Shown one piece after another: positions 1 through 6,484 of a DNA stretch of 9,801 nucleotides. The translations under genes were made by a program, and so were the position numbers. This DNA is from an uncultured Pirellulaceae bacterium (GTDB taxonomy: Bacteria; Planctomycetota; Planctomycetia; Pirellulales; Pirellulaceae): positions 1-9,801 of the forward strand of contig CAMYKF010000666.1 in NCBI GenBank assembly GCA_947258905.1. Reading direction: 5' to 3'. The notes below the pieces were generated by a model. The model was not told the DNA's origin, did no database searches, and saw nothing but the letters and a program-made list of their open reading frames with translations. Position 1 is the stretch's first letter. Every line of letters starts with the position of its first letter.

Positions 1-2
1 CC

Positions 3-44
3 GCAAATCTGATTGACCGGCTTTTTCAACGGATGGATCAATGA
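3..44 (+). CDS. Possible C-terminal tail of an upstream gene (partial)
   Basis: The frame starting at base 3 is open from the window edge and reads ANLIDRLFQRMDQ before a TGA at 42-44. The composition (alternating hydrophobic and charged residues, helix-like) is compatible with the end of a real protein, and the stop falls 24 bp before the start of the next gene on the same strand. Only 13 residues are visible, so no family can be assigned, and the open frame could be chance. Confidence 0.35.
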   Translation, partial: ANLIDRLFQRMDQ

Positions 45-68
45 CCAACCCCCGCATGGCCGGCTACG

Positions 69-587
69 ATGCCAAATGAAACGCCCGAATCTGTGCGGAG
101 CGACGCCACATTTCTGAATGCCTTGTCGGCATTTCTGGTGCTGCCCGGCCTGGCAGCCGTTACGGTGCCACCGATTCTCGCCTGGCTTGATCCCTGGCGA
201 GGCGAATTGTGGTTGCCAGGACTTACGGTCATGTTGGCTGGGGCATTCCTGTTGTTTTGGTGCGTCCGTGATTTCTATGTGGCGGGCAAGGGGACATTAG
301 CCCCGTGGGACCCGCCCAGGAATCTGGTGATCGTGGGCCTGTACCGCCATGTTCGCAATCCGATGTACGTCGGCGTGCTTGCGCTGGTGGCCGGCTGGGC
401 AGTTTTCTTTCGATCACCGCTCGTCGCCGCGTATACGGCTTTGCTGTTTCTGGTCTTTCACATCCGCGTCGTCGCACATGAAGAACCATGGCTGGAATCG
501 ACATTTGGCGAAACCTGGGATGAGTATCGCAAACACGTACGCCGCTGGCTTCCACGTATCGGTCCATGGCGCAACCGCCCCAATTGA
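69..587 (+). CDS. Isoprenylcysteine carboxyl methyltransferase-like membrane protein (ICMT/PEMT family)
   Basis: This is a 172-aa integral membrane protein with about four to five hydrophobic segments (roughly residues 16-38, 48-66, 100-113, 117-132). The family signature is in the second half: RHVRNPMY at 93-100, the paired acids E138-E139 after the last helix, then GETWDEYRKHVRRWLPR at about 147-163. This arrangement (R-x-x-R-x-P-x-Y, then E, then G-x-x-Y, then a basic stretch and P-R) is the S-adenosylmethionine-binding and catalytic region of bacterial ICMT/phospholipid N-methyltransferase-like proteins. These usually have about 150-220 residues. The true substrate of most bacterial members is unknown, so a methyltransferase role in the membrane is the limit of what can be said. 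ATG 69 is the only conventional start after the in-frame stop at 42-44, and no clear Shine-Dalgarno precedes it. The gene is followed after 14 bp by the next gene, so the two are probably co-transcribed. Confidence 0.85.
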   Translation: MPNETPESVRSDATFLNALSAFLVLPGLAAVTVPPILAWLDPWRGELWLPGLTVMLAGAFLLFWCVRDFYVAGKGTLAPWDPPRNLVIVGLYRHVRNPMYVGVLALVAGWAVFFRSPLVAAYTALLFLVFHIRVVAHEEPWLESTFGETWDEYRKHVRRWLPRIGPWRNRPN

Positions 588-588
588 C

Positions 589-594
589 GAGGAA
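589..594 (+). promoter_or_regulatory. Ribosome binding site deciding the GTG 602 start
   Basis: GAGGAA lies 7 nt before GTG 602 and immediately after the TGA (585-587) of the preceding gene. It favours the GTG over the in-frame ATG at 566. Confidence 0.6.
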
Positions 595-601
595 CCGCCC
601 C

Positions 602-961
602 GTGAGTGAAACGAACCCGCCTTTTGAATTGTGGCTGGAAACCGAAGTTGGTGACCCGGCCGAACCGTCGAATCGTCCTCAGCAGAACTTCTGCAACATT
701 AATGTCACGCTGCCCGCTGGCCGGGTGTATGCGCTGAACGTGTGGACGTTTGATTTTTTGCCGCTGTCGCGACTGCCCTGGCCCCATGACGAGCACTCCG
801 CTGCAACACCGGCAAACTATGTCGTGGCACCGGATTTGTTCGTAAAGAGTTTGACCCGCGAATTGATTGCCGAGGCGGTTGCAGAACTGATCGCCAAAAA
901 TGAAATGCAAGAGCGGTGGCTGGTATCGCGCGATGATCCTGATGACGTCGAGGGACATTGA
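602..961 (+). CDS. Conserved-looking hypothetical protein, 119 aa
   Basis: I do not recognise this family. The protein is soluble, acidic overall and has no signal peptide or membrane segment. Its N-terminal half looks like a small beta-rich domain (ELWLETEV at 9-16, FCNINVTL at 30-37, RVYALNVWTFDFL at 41-53). The C-terminal half looks like an amphipathic helix (APDLFVKSLTRELIAEAVAELIA, about 76-98). I chose the GTG at 602 because GAGGAA at 589-594 sits 7 nt upstream. The in-frame ATG at 566 would add 12 residues, overlap the preceding gene by 22 bp and lacks a comparable ribosome site. The gene lies 14 bp behind the membrane methyltransferase-like gene and is probably translated from the same mRNA. 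Any functional link to it is inferred from position only. Confidence 0.7.
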   Translation: MSETNPPFELWLETEVGDPAEPSNRPQQNFCNINVTLPAGRVYALNVWTFDFLPLSRLPWPHDEHSAATPANYVVAPDLFVKSLTRELIAEAVAELIAKNEMQERWLVSRDDPDDVEGH

Positions 962-1061
962 CCGGTTCGATATTGGTGGTTTGGCTATTCAAACCGTGGC
1001 AGCGTGTGCCTGGATTGAACGGCTCGGGACAGCCATCGTTCATTGTGACCAGCTTGTGACA

Positions 1062-1979
1062 TCAGGTCCCCGCAGGACTTGCTTCGAACCAGGCCGGCAC
1101 CCAGTTAATGATGGCGCGCCATAACCCGTCCGACTGGTCCGGGCGATCAAGAATCGCCGCCAGTTCGCCATTAGCGGTCACTGCGAGGACTCGTGTCGCC
1201 GCGTGATCCAGTGAAACTGGCCGGCCATGCCGCAGCCCCTGAATCATGTCGTCATCGGCAGCTACCTGAGGCGTGTCGGGAAAGCCGGCCTGAGCGGGCA
1301 GAACATGCCGGGTCCAGTCGTCATCCAGCTGATCGCTGGCCACCGCGTCTTCCAGGCGAAAGGGTCCAATGGCAGTACGGGTCAACGCGCTCATCAGGCC
1401 GCCGCAACCCACAGCCTGACCGATGTCACGACCGATCGCGCGAATATACGTTCCGCTGCCGCATTCAATTCGCAGGCTCAGCCGGGGGAACTGGTAATCC
1501 AGTACCTCAATGGCGTGGACGGTGACAGGGCGTTCCTGCAACTGCACAGCCTGTCCCTGGCGGGCCGCCTTGTAGGCACGTTGGCCGTCGACTTTGATGG
1601 CCGAGAACGCAGGCGGCCGCTGCATGATTTCGCCTGTTTGACCGGCCACGGCCACGTCGATAGCGGGGCGCGACGGAATCTCAAAGCCAGATGGATGTTC
1701 TTCCACTTTGCCCGAGATGTCGTCGGTGTTGCTCGTTTGTCCGAGCAGAAATTCGGCCTCGTAAGTCTTGGGCAACTCGTGCAGGAATGGAACCAGCCGG
1801 GTAGCCCGGCCGACGCAGACCAGCAACACGCCGCTGGCCAGCGGATCCAGCGTCCCAGCATGTCCCAGTTTGATGCCCCGCCCTGCCAGTCGTTGCAGTT
1901 GATTGACGACGTCGCGCGAAGTGCACCCGGCGGATTTGTTGGTGTTCAGGAAACCACAAGGTGTATTTCGGTCGTACAT
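1062..1979 (-). CDS. truB: tRNA pseudouridine(55) synthase TruB
   Basis: TruB isomerises uridine 55 to pseudouridine in the T-loop of tRNAs. The 305-aa product carries the family blocks in order: GFLNTNKSAGCTSRDVV at 9-25 (motif I region), GHAGTLDPLASGVL at 39-52 with the catalytic aspartate D45, KTYEAEFLLG at 71-80 with the conserved tyrosine Y73, QRPPAFSAIKVDGQRAYKAAR at 120-140 (motif II region), and CGSGTYIRAIGRDIG at 173-187 with R180 (motif III). Length matches bacterial TruB, and the last 50 residues form a short C-terminal domain. Motif I is slightly unusual: most homologues read K-P-x-G-x-T-S, whereas here it is K-S-A-G-C-T-S. The catalytic residues are intact, so the enzyme is probably active. 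The ATG at 1979 is 7 bp after the stop of a 56-aa gene, so truB is probably the second gene of a two-gene transcript and may depend on translational coupling, since no strong ribosome site is visible. A 267-codon frame antisense to it is a shadow. Confidence 0.97.
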   Translation of the reverse strand: MYDRNTPCGFLNTNKSAGCTSRDVVNQLQRLAGRGIKLGHAGTLDPLASGVLLVCVGRATRLVPFLHELPKTYEAEFLLGQTSNTDDISGKVEEHPSGFEIPSRPAIDVAVAGQTGEIMQRPPAFSAIKVDGQRAYKAARQGQAVQLQERPVTVHAIEVLDYQFPRLSLRIECGSGTYIRAIGRDIGQAVGCGGLMSALTRTAIGPFRLEDAVASDQLDDDWTRHVLPAQAGFPDTPQVAADDDMIQGLRHGRPVSLDHAATRVLAVTANGELAAILDRPDQSDGLWRAIINWVPAWFEASPAGT

Positions 1980-1986
1980 GGGTCCA

Positions 1987-2157
1987 TCAGGAGTTCTTCA
2001 ACTTTTCAATCTCGGCGGTGGCCTCGGTGATTTCTTTCTCGATGGCCTCGACTTCGGACGGGTCGTCCATTTGGCTTTTGGCCCCGGCCAGTTGCTGACG
2101 CAGTTTGTCCAGACGCTTGCGAAGCACTTCCAGTCTTTTTTTGGTCTTCTTGTCCAT
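1987..2157 (-). CDS. Small highly charged helical protein, 56 aa, upstream of truB
   Basis: An ATG at 2157-2155 opens a 56-codon frame that begins MDKKTKKRLEVLRKRLDKLR and ends EIEKLKNS, with TGA at 1989-1987. About half the residues are charged. Leucine/isoleucine spacing in residues 8-24 and 38-54 is heptad-like, with a break around MDDPSEVEAIE (30-40). This predicts an antiparallel two-helix coiled coil. There is no signal peptide or cysteine. The stop is 7 bp before the truB start on the same strand, and the codons are those of a normally coding frame. From memory, similar short K/E-rich proteins occur in planctomycetes, but I cannot name a family or function. No strong Shine-Dalgarno precedes the ATG. 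The gene is short enough to be missed by default length cut-offs. A role in RNA or ribosome binding would be speculation. Confidence 0.75.
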   Translation of the reverse strand: MDKKTKKRLEVLRKRLDKLRQQLAGAKSQMDDPSEVEAIEKEITEATAEIEKLKNS

Positions 2158-2235
2158 GTCCGGTCAGTCAAATGCTGTGAATCTGTTTGTTTAGTCAGAT
2201 GACTGGATCATACCAGTGCCCGCGCAACAGAAACA
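2158..2235 (-). promoter_or_regulatory. Leader/promoter region of the 56-aa gene-truB unit with overlapping inverted repeats
   Basis: This 78-bp stretch lies between the start of the 56-aa gene and the hairpin terminator of the next gene, so it should hold the promoter for the truB unit. It contains two overlapping perfect inverted repeats: AGTCA-GA-TGACT (2193-2204) and ACTGG-ATCATA-CCAGT (2202-2217). They share bases 2202-2204 and so could not both form in one molecule. On the minus strand the loop reads TATGAT, which resembles a -10 hexamer, but no convincing -35 stands at the right distance. Promoter placement is inference. Confidence 0.35.
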
Positions 2236-2262
2236 GGCAGCGCAAAACCGGTTTGCGCCGCC
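2236..2262 (-). terminator. Hairpin terminator downstream of the secreted-protein gene
   Basis: GGCAGCGCAAA (2236-2246) and TTTGCGCCGCC (2252-2262) pair over 11 positions with one A/C mismatch around a 5-nt loop. Read on the minus strand the stem lies 44 nt after the stop of the gene ending at 2307 and is followed by a U-rich run (TGTTTCTGTT). The stem strength and position fit an intrinsic terminator separating that gene from the 56-aa gene-truB unit. The U tract is interrupted, so termination may be partial. Confidence 0.65.
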
Positions 2263-2306
2263 TGATAAGTTTGATTCGGGATTCCAGCTGAGTCGATCTC
2301 GACCAA

Positions 2307-2999
2307 TTAGTTGCCGGTAACTGCGCCGGAAATTCCCTGTCCGACCTGAACCGGGATAACCGGAGCTTGCTGGTTGGTATTGTAGGCCTCGAGGTAAGTT
2401 TCCTGATAGGACGCAGGAATCTGGTTGGGCCTCAACTGCGTCGCCGCGATTTGAGCCGAACCCATATGGCCGTACCAGCGGTCGACGAGGTCACGCACGT
2501 TTTGCATGCGTTGCTGCATCGTGGGGCCCGTCTGATCTTCGTAGATATAAATCTGCTTGTGGTTGGCTGGTGCGTTCTGCATGATCCAGGCCACACGGGT
2601 TTGGCCCGCGTTATTCAGTTCGTTGGTCTCGGCATCGAAGTAGTCCGAGGTCAGCGTGTGGGCAACTTGCAGACCGTGCGCCATTTGCTGGTTGAAGATC
2701 TGGTAGTAGATTTCGCGATCCTGGCAACTGAATGGCTGGGGCCAGGCTTCGTTGCGAGCCATCACGAGTTCGCATTCGGCCTTGAACCTTTGCCATTTGT
2801 CCTCCAGGCTGGCACCGACTCCGCTCCCGCAGCCACCGCCACAATTGCCGCTTTGGCAACCATCACCGGGCCAGCCGTATCCGGCACCGCCGGACTGCTG
2901 ATAATCACAGGAAGCACACTGGGCCACGCTGACCGATGACATGGCAATCATCGCAAACAGGGCGGCGGGAAGCACGAGGCAACGTTGTATCGTAAACAT
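2307..2999 (-). CDS. Secreted Cys/Gly-rich protein of planctomycete type, unknown function
   Basis: This 230-aa protein begins with a clear signal peptide: FTIQR, a hydrophobic core at about 7-25, then SVSVAQ with likely cleavage near residue 26-27. It has no lipobox. A short low-complexity segment follows (28-62) with cysteines C28, C31, C48, C53 and C57 among glycines. The body starts at about 66 with EDKWQRFKAECELVMARNEAWPQPFSCQDREIYYQIFNQQMAHG. Later segments include a 'YFDAETNELNNAGQTRVAWIMQNAP' type stretch (about 120-144) and KQIYIYEDQ. I recall planctomycete secreted proteins with the same order (W-x-x-x-K-x-E, N-x-A-W-P-x-P-F, H-x-F-x-x-x-x-x-L-N-x-A-G, W-I-x-x-x-A-P), often cell-surface associated and uncharacterised. 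No enzymatic motif was seen. The minus-strand start ATG 2999 has GGAG 7 nt upstream. The gene follows tadC after 159 bp on the same strand, so a link with the Tad machine is possible but rests on position only. Confidence 0.85.
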   Translation of the reverse strand: MFTIQRCLVLPAALFAMIAMSSVSVAQCASCDYQQSGGAGYGWPGDGCQSGNCGGGCGSGVGASLEDKWQRFKAECELVMARNEAWPQPFSCQDREIYYQIFNQQMAHGLQVAHTLTSDYFDAETNELNNAGQTRVAWIMQNAPANHKQIYIYEDQTGPTMQQRMQNVRDLVDRWYGHMGSAQIAATQLRPNQIPASYQETYLEAYNTNQQAPVIPVQVGQGISGAVTGN

Positions 3000-3006
3000 G
3001 GTCGAG

Positions 3007-3010
3007 TCTC
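3007..3010 (-). promoter_or_regulatory. Shine-Dalgarno of the secreted-protein gene
   Basis: On the minus strand GGAG lies 7 nt before ATG 2999, fixing this start ahead of the signal peptide. Confidence 0.6.
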
Positions 3011-3158
3011 CGCGAATCCATTCGAATCGGAAATTTGAGCTGATTTGCGCTGACGGTCACTATTAGAGGAACCGTACGTGCAAGTTTATATCGGCGCAAT
3101 TGCCGCGTTGACCATGATCGTTCGCTGTGGAAAAACCACCAAAATTCGTTGCAACCGG

Positions 3159-4133
3159 CTATTTTTGAAAAGCGGGAAGCATTTCATTAACCATGGTGAT
3201 TGCAGCGGGACCAACGAGTACAACGAATATGCCGGGAAAGATGAAGATAACGAGGGGAAAGATCAGTTTGACAGCAGTTTTTGCTGCCTTTTCTTCGGCA
3301 ATTTGACGCCGGGTCGTCCGCATGGCGTCACTTTGCACCCGCAGTGCCCGCGAGATACTTGAACCAAACTTGTCGGTTTGCACGATCACAGCGGCCAGCG
3401 TTTTCAGGTCTTCGACCCCATTGCGGCGGCCCAGTTCTATGAATACTTCCTCGCGCGGCCGGCCCATCTGGACCTGCATGTTACAGATGGCAAATTCGTG
3501 CGCAATTACCGGCTGGGTCTTTTCCATTTCATCGGAAACTTTTCGCATGGCCTGATCCAGACCCAGCCCGGCTTCCACGCAAACGGTCAGCAAGTCGAGC
3601 GCATCAGGCAGACCGAGAAAGATTTTTTCCTTCCGCTTTTTTCCCTTCAATGCCAAAATGGCGTCCGGAGCGAAAAAGAACACGCCGGTAACCATTAACG
3701 TCCGCATCAGGGCTGTCATTGTTAAGCCGCTGAGGAACAGGCTGACACCGCCGCCGATGAACAGACCGATGCCCGCAGCCACAAATTTCAGCCCCAGAAA
3801 GATCATAACCGATTCTTCCGAGCGGTATCCGGCAACATTCAGCCGTTCGCGAATCTTGCCATGTTCTTCCTCGGTTTTCGGCTGCAACGGTTTGGCCAGC
3901 GTCTCACTATGATCCTTGAGCATTTTGGTCAGGCCCTGATGCGAGCCGCCGCTGTCGCGCTTGACGTCGCCGCCCTCGCGCATTTGCTTCATGCGTTCCA
4001 GACGTTCTTCGGTCCGCGTCTTCTTGAAGAAGAACGTGTCGACAAGGAACCACATCATGGCCGCGACTGCCGCAAAGGCTGCGAACGGCAAGACGGCGAC
4101 GAAGTCCAGTTCAGCGATGAAAAACGTATTCAC
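3159..4133 (-). CDS. tadC: TadC, inner-membrane platform protein of Tad/Flp pilus (GspF family)
   Basis: TadC and TadB form the inner-membrane platform on which the TadA ATPase drives assembly of Flp/Tad pili or related secretion filaments. The 324-aa product has an N-terminal membrane segment (about 10-31), a charged linker (38-95), the RLNVAGYRSEESVMIFLGLKF block (98-117), two adjacent membrane segments (about 113-155), and the cytoplasmic GspF-type domain. That domain runs LPDALDLLTVCVEAGLGLDQAMRKVSDEM (175-203), GRRNGVEDLKTLAAVIVQTDKFGSSISRALRVQSD (235-269), EEKAAKTAVKL (280-290), then a final hydrophobic helix (about 291-312). This order and length are typical of TadC. Translation starts at a GTG (4133), with AAGG 7 nt upstream inside the end of tadB. 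The stop of tadB is only 2 bp away, so the two are translationally linked. No clear terminator follows. Confidence 0.94.
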   Translation of the reverse strand: MNTFFIAELDFVAVLPFAAFAAVAAMMWFLVDTFFFKKTRTEERLERMKQMREGGDVKRDSGGSHQGLTKMLKDHSETLAKPLQPKTEEEHGKIRERLNVAGYRSEESVMIFLGLKFVAAGIGLFIGGGVSLFLSGLTMTALMRTLMVTGVFFFAPDAILALKGKKRKEKIFLGLPDALDLLTVCVEAGLGLDQAMRKVSDEMEKTQPVIAHEFAICNMQVQMGRPREEVFIELGRRNGVEDLKTLAAVIVQTDKFGSSISRALRVQSDAMRTTRRQIAEEKAAKTAVKLIFPLVIFIFPGIFVVLVGPAAITMVNEMLPAFQK

Positions 4134-4135
4134 GG

Positions 4136-5116
4136 TTATACCTTGATCGTAATGATTTTCTTGATTGCGATGGCGCCCAGGATCTGCATGACGATTCCAA
4201 AGACCAGCATCTTCTGACCGAGCGGATCATTGAACAGCATCATGACGTAGTCGTAATTCAATTTGAGCATGGTCAGGAACAACACCGGAGGCAGGGCCAG
4301 CAGCACGATACCGGACAAGCGACCTTCGCCCGTCAACGCTGCGATCTGGCCCCAGATCTTGAAGCGTTCGCGAATCAAGCTGCTGATCTTGTCCAGAATT
4401 TCGGCCAGATCACCCCCGGTCTGGCGTTGCAGGATGACCGCCGTGGCAAAGAAGCGTAAATCCACATTGCCCACGCGTTCGGTCATGTCGCGAATTGACT
4501 GCTCGACCGAGATTCCCAGGTTTTGCTGCTCAAAACATTTCGCAAATTCGGGGCCCAATGGCGCCGACATCTGATTTCCCACCAGTTGCAATCCGGCAGG
4601 CAGACTGTAACCCGAACGCAGGGCACGAGACAACACGTCCATGGCATCGGCTAACTGCGACGAAAACACCTTGAGCCGGCGTTTGCGTTTCATGTACAGC
4701 CAAAACAGCGGCAACACTGCCACCGACAGAAATACGGCCGGTGCAGCCAGTTTCAGGGGAGTGGTGATCAGATAGATCACGGTAGCGGCGGTTCCCAGAC
4801 CACCGCTGATTCCCAGAAACTTCGTCATGCTCATATCCACCCCGGCCTGTTCAATAAACCGGCTCAGGTTGAGATATTTGGTAATGGCTTCCTCTAATGC
4901 CCCGGGAGCGTCTTCCAACGGCTTGCGCAGCACTGACGCAGTCGAGGCCTCTTTCTTTTTCCCGCCACCCCGGCCCCGGTTGGCCGTCATATTCGCCAAA
5001 CGATCTTCCACATGGCCCGTCTCCTGCTTGGAGCGCAAGACCAGAGCGATGCCGCCCGCCAGACTTGCGAAGCAGACGAACAAGGAAACAAATACGAGTA
5101 TTTGAAACATTCCCAT
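4136..5116 (-). CDS. tadB: TadB, inner-membrane platform protein of Tad/Flp pilus (GspF family)
   Basis: This 326-aa protein has an N-terminal membrane helix (about 5-27), a basic linker rich in K/R/G (36-66), a region around ISRFIEQ-like LNLSRFIEQAGVDMS (82-96), two membrane helices (about 101-142), and a cytoplasmic GspF domain. The domain reads FSSQLADAMDVLSRALRSGYSLPAGLQLV (151-179), GISVEQSIRDMTERVGNVDLRFFATAVILQRQTGGDLAEILDKIS (201-245) and RERFKIWGQIAALTGEGRLSG (249-269). Two further hydrophobic segments close the protein (about 269-285, 303-318). The QTGG-DLAEILD and ALTGEGR blocks separate TadB from TadC. It lies 54 bp after tadA and 2 bp before tadC. ATG 5116 is chosen as the first start. 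Met 3 (5110) is an alternative, and neither has a strong ribosome site. It acts with TadA and TadC in the inner membrane. Confidence 0.95.
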   Translation of the reverse strand: MGMFQILVFVSLFVCFASLAGGIALVLRSKQETGHVEDRLANMTANRGRGGGKKKEASTASVLRKPLEDAPGALEEAITKYLNLSRFIEQAGVDMSMTKFLGISGGLGTAATVIYLITTPLKLAAPAVFLSVAVLPLFWLYMKRKRRLKVFSSQLADAMDVLSRALRSGYSLPAGLQLVGNQMSAPLGPEFAKCFEQQNLGISVEQSIRDMTERVGNVDLRFFATAVILQRQTGGDLAEILDKISSLIRERFKIWGQIAALTGEGRLSGIVLLALPPVLFLTMLKLNYDYVMMLFNDPLGQKMLVFGIVMQILGAIAIKKIITIKV

Positions 5117-5170
5117 TTTTATTCAGCTCGGTTGAGGAATGAGCGACTTTGTTTGATTGCTGACGCGGGA

Positions 5171-6484
5171 CTAGTCCACCAGCATGACACGTTCCTGGAA
5201 AATGCTGGCCGGCAGCTTGATGCCGGCAGCGTTCAGTTGATCAAGGCATTTGGGCCGCACTCCCGTGCAGACAAAACGCCCGATGGCCCGGCCATTTTCA
5301 TCGATGCCATCCTGGATATAACGGAAGATGTCCTGCATCACGATCACATCGTTTTCCATACCCACGATTTCCGTAACGTGAGTCACCTTGCGCGGTCCGC
5401 CTTGCAAACGGTTGGCCTGAATAATCAGGTGCACCGCACTGGAGATCTGCGTACGCATGGCCTTCAACGGCAGTTCAAAGCCGGACATCAGGATCATCGT
5501 TTCCAAACGGCCGATACAGTCACGTGGCGAGTTGGCGTGCGCGGTGGTCAGCGAACCGTCATGACCAGTGTTCATGGCCTGCAACATGTCGAGGGCTTCC
5601 GGTCCACGGCACTCACCGATGATGATTCGTTCCGGACGCATACGCAGACAGTTCTTCACAAGGTCGGTTGCCGAGACCCGGCCCTTGCCCTCAATGTTGG
5701 GCGGGCGTGTCTCCAGACGCACGACGTGATCCTGTTGCAACTGCAATTCCGCCGCGTCTTCGATCGTCACAATCCGGTCGTGGTTGCCGATAAAGCTGGA
5801 CAGTGTGTTGAGCAGCGTGGTTTTACCTGAGCCGGTACCGCCGGAGATGATGATGTTCAGACGGGCTTTCATGGCCCCTTCCATCAACATCACCATTTCG
5901 GGAGTGAAGGCCTTGAAGTTCAGCAGATCTTCAAGCTTCAACGGGTTGGAACCAAATCGACGAATCGACATGGCGGCACCGTCCAGAGCCAGCGGCGGAA
6001 TGATCGCGTTAACACGCGAACCGTCTTCCAGGCGGGCGTCCACCATCGGACAGGTCTCGTCCACACGACGACCGACCTTCGACACAATGCGGTCAATGAT
6101 TTGCAGCAAATGGTCATTGTCGCGGAATTCCACGTTGGTCTTTTCCATCTTGCCGCCGCGCTCGACATAGATGTTCTTGGGTCCGTTGATCAGAATATCG
6201 CTGATGGACGGGTCTTTCAGCAGCATTTCCAGTGGCCCGAGTCCAAAGGTTTCGTCGAGCACTTCTTCGACCAGCCGGTCGCGTTCGGACCGGTTGAGCA
6301 ATGTGTTTTCGTTATCGCACAGGTGCTCGACCACCATGCGAATTTCTTTCTTCAGCACGTCGCCTTCGAGTTCGCTGATGCGATTAAGATCGAGCTTGCC
6401 GATCAGGCGCTGGTGAATTCGCTGCTTAAGCGTGTCATATTCCGATTGTGAATCGCCTGAAGCGAGCTTTTGGCCGGTACTCAT
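5171..6484 (-). CDS. tadA: TadA/CpaF, Tad pilus assembly ATPase (type II/IV secretion ATPase family)
   Basis: TadA is the hexameric cytoplasmic ATPase that powers Tad/Flp filament assembly. The 437-aa product has the full GspE/VirB11 set: N-terminal helical region with DETFGLGPLEMLLKDPSISDILINGP (77-102), Walker A GGTGSGKT (215-222, with K221), acidic Asp-box TIEDAAELQLQ (240-250), Walker B-type RIIIGECRGPEA (286-297, with E291) and the His-box GHDGSLTTAHANSP (307-320, with H308 and H316). All catalytic positions expected for the family are present, and length is typical of CpaF. The N-terminal CpaF signature around GPLE-L-DP-I-DI--NG marks it as TadA rather than a type II GspE or type IV PilB. 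ATG 6484 has GGAAG 8 nt upstream. It is the first gene of a tadABC transcript, with no TadZ, secretin or CpaB gene ahead of it. Upstream is a divergent gene. Confidence 0.97.
   Translation of the reverse strand: MSTGQKLASGDSQSEYDTLKQRIHQRLIGKLDLNRISELEGDVLKKEIRMVVEHLCDNENTLLNRSERDRLVEEVLDETFGLGPLEMLLKDPSISDILINGPKNIYVERGGKMEKTNVEFRDNDHLLQIIDRIVSKVGRRVDETCPMVDARLEDGSRVNAIIPPLALDGAAMSIRRFGSNPLKLEDLLNFKAFTPEMVMLMEGAMKARLNIIISGGTGSGKTTLLNTLSSFIGNHDRIVTIEDAAELQLQQDHVVRLETRPPNIEGKGRVSATDLVKNCLRMRPERIIIGECRGPEALDMLQAMNTGHDGSLTTAHANSPRDCIGRLETMILMSGFELPLKAMRTQISSAVHLIIQANRLQGGPRKVTHVTEIVGMENDVIVMQDIFRYIQDGIDENGRAIGRFVCTGVRPKCLDQLNAAGIKLPASIFQERVMLVD

Noticed and set aside
1017..1041. Weak stem GAAC-GGCT...AGCC-ATC-GTTC as a terminator between the convergent gene at 602-961 and truB
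   Set aside because: Stems of 4+4 bp with a 3-nt bulge and no U tract on either strand are too weak to call.
1227..2030. 267-codon plus-strand frame antisense to truB
   Set aside because: truB on the minus strand has all catalytic motifs. The antisense peptide has no domain-like pattern and is explained by GC-rich codon structure.
2307..2999. Reading the Cys-rich protein as a lipoprotein or Flp prepilin
   Set aside because: The residues before C28 (SVAQ) are not a lipobox, and no G/E-Y prepilin-peptidase motif precedes the hydrophobic stretch, so a type I signal peptide fits better.
3090..3110. GCAATTGC palindrome downstream of tadC as a terminator or operator
   Set aside because: Only 8 bp with mismatches immediately outside and no U tract. 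It is likely chance.
5012..5830. 272-codon plus-strand frame antisense to tadA and tadB
   Set aside because: It lies opposite conserved ATPase and platform sequence and shows no independent protein features.
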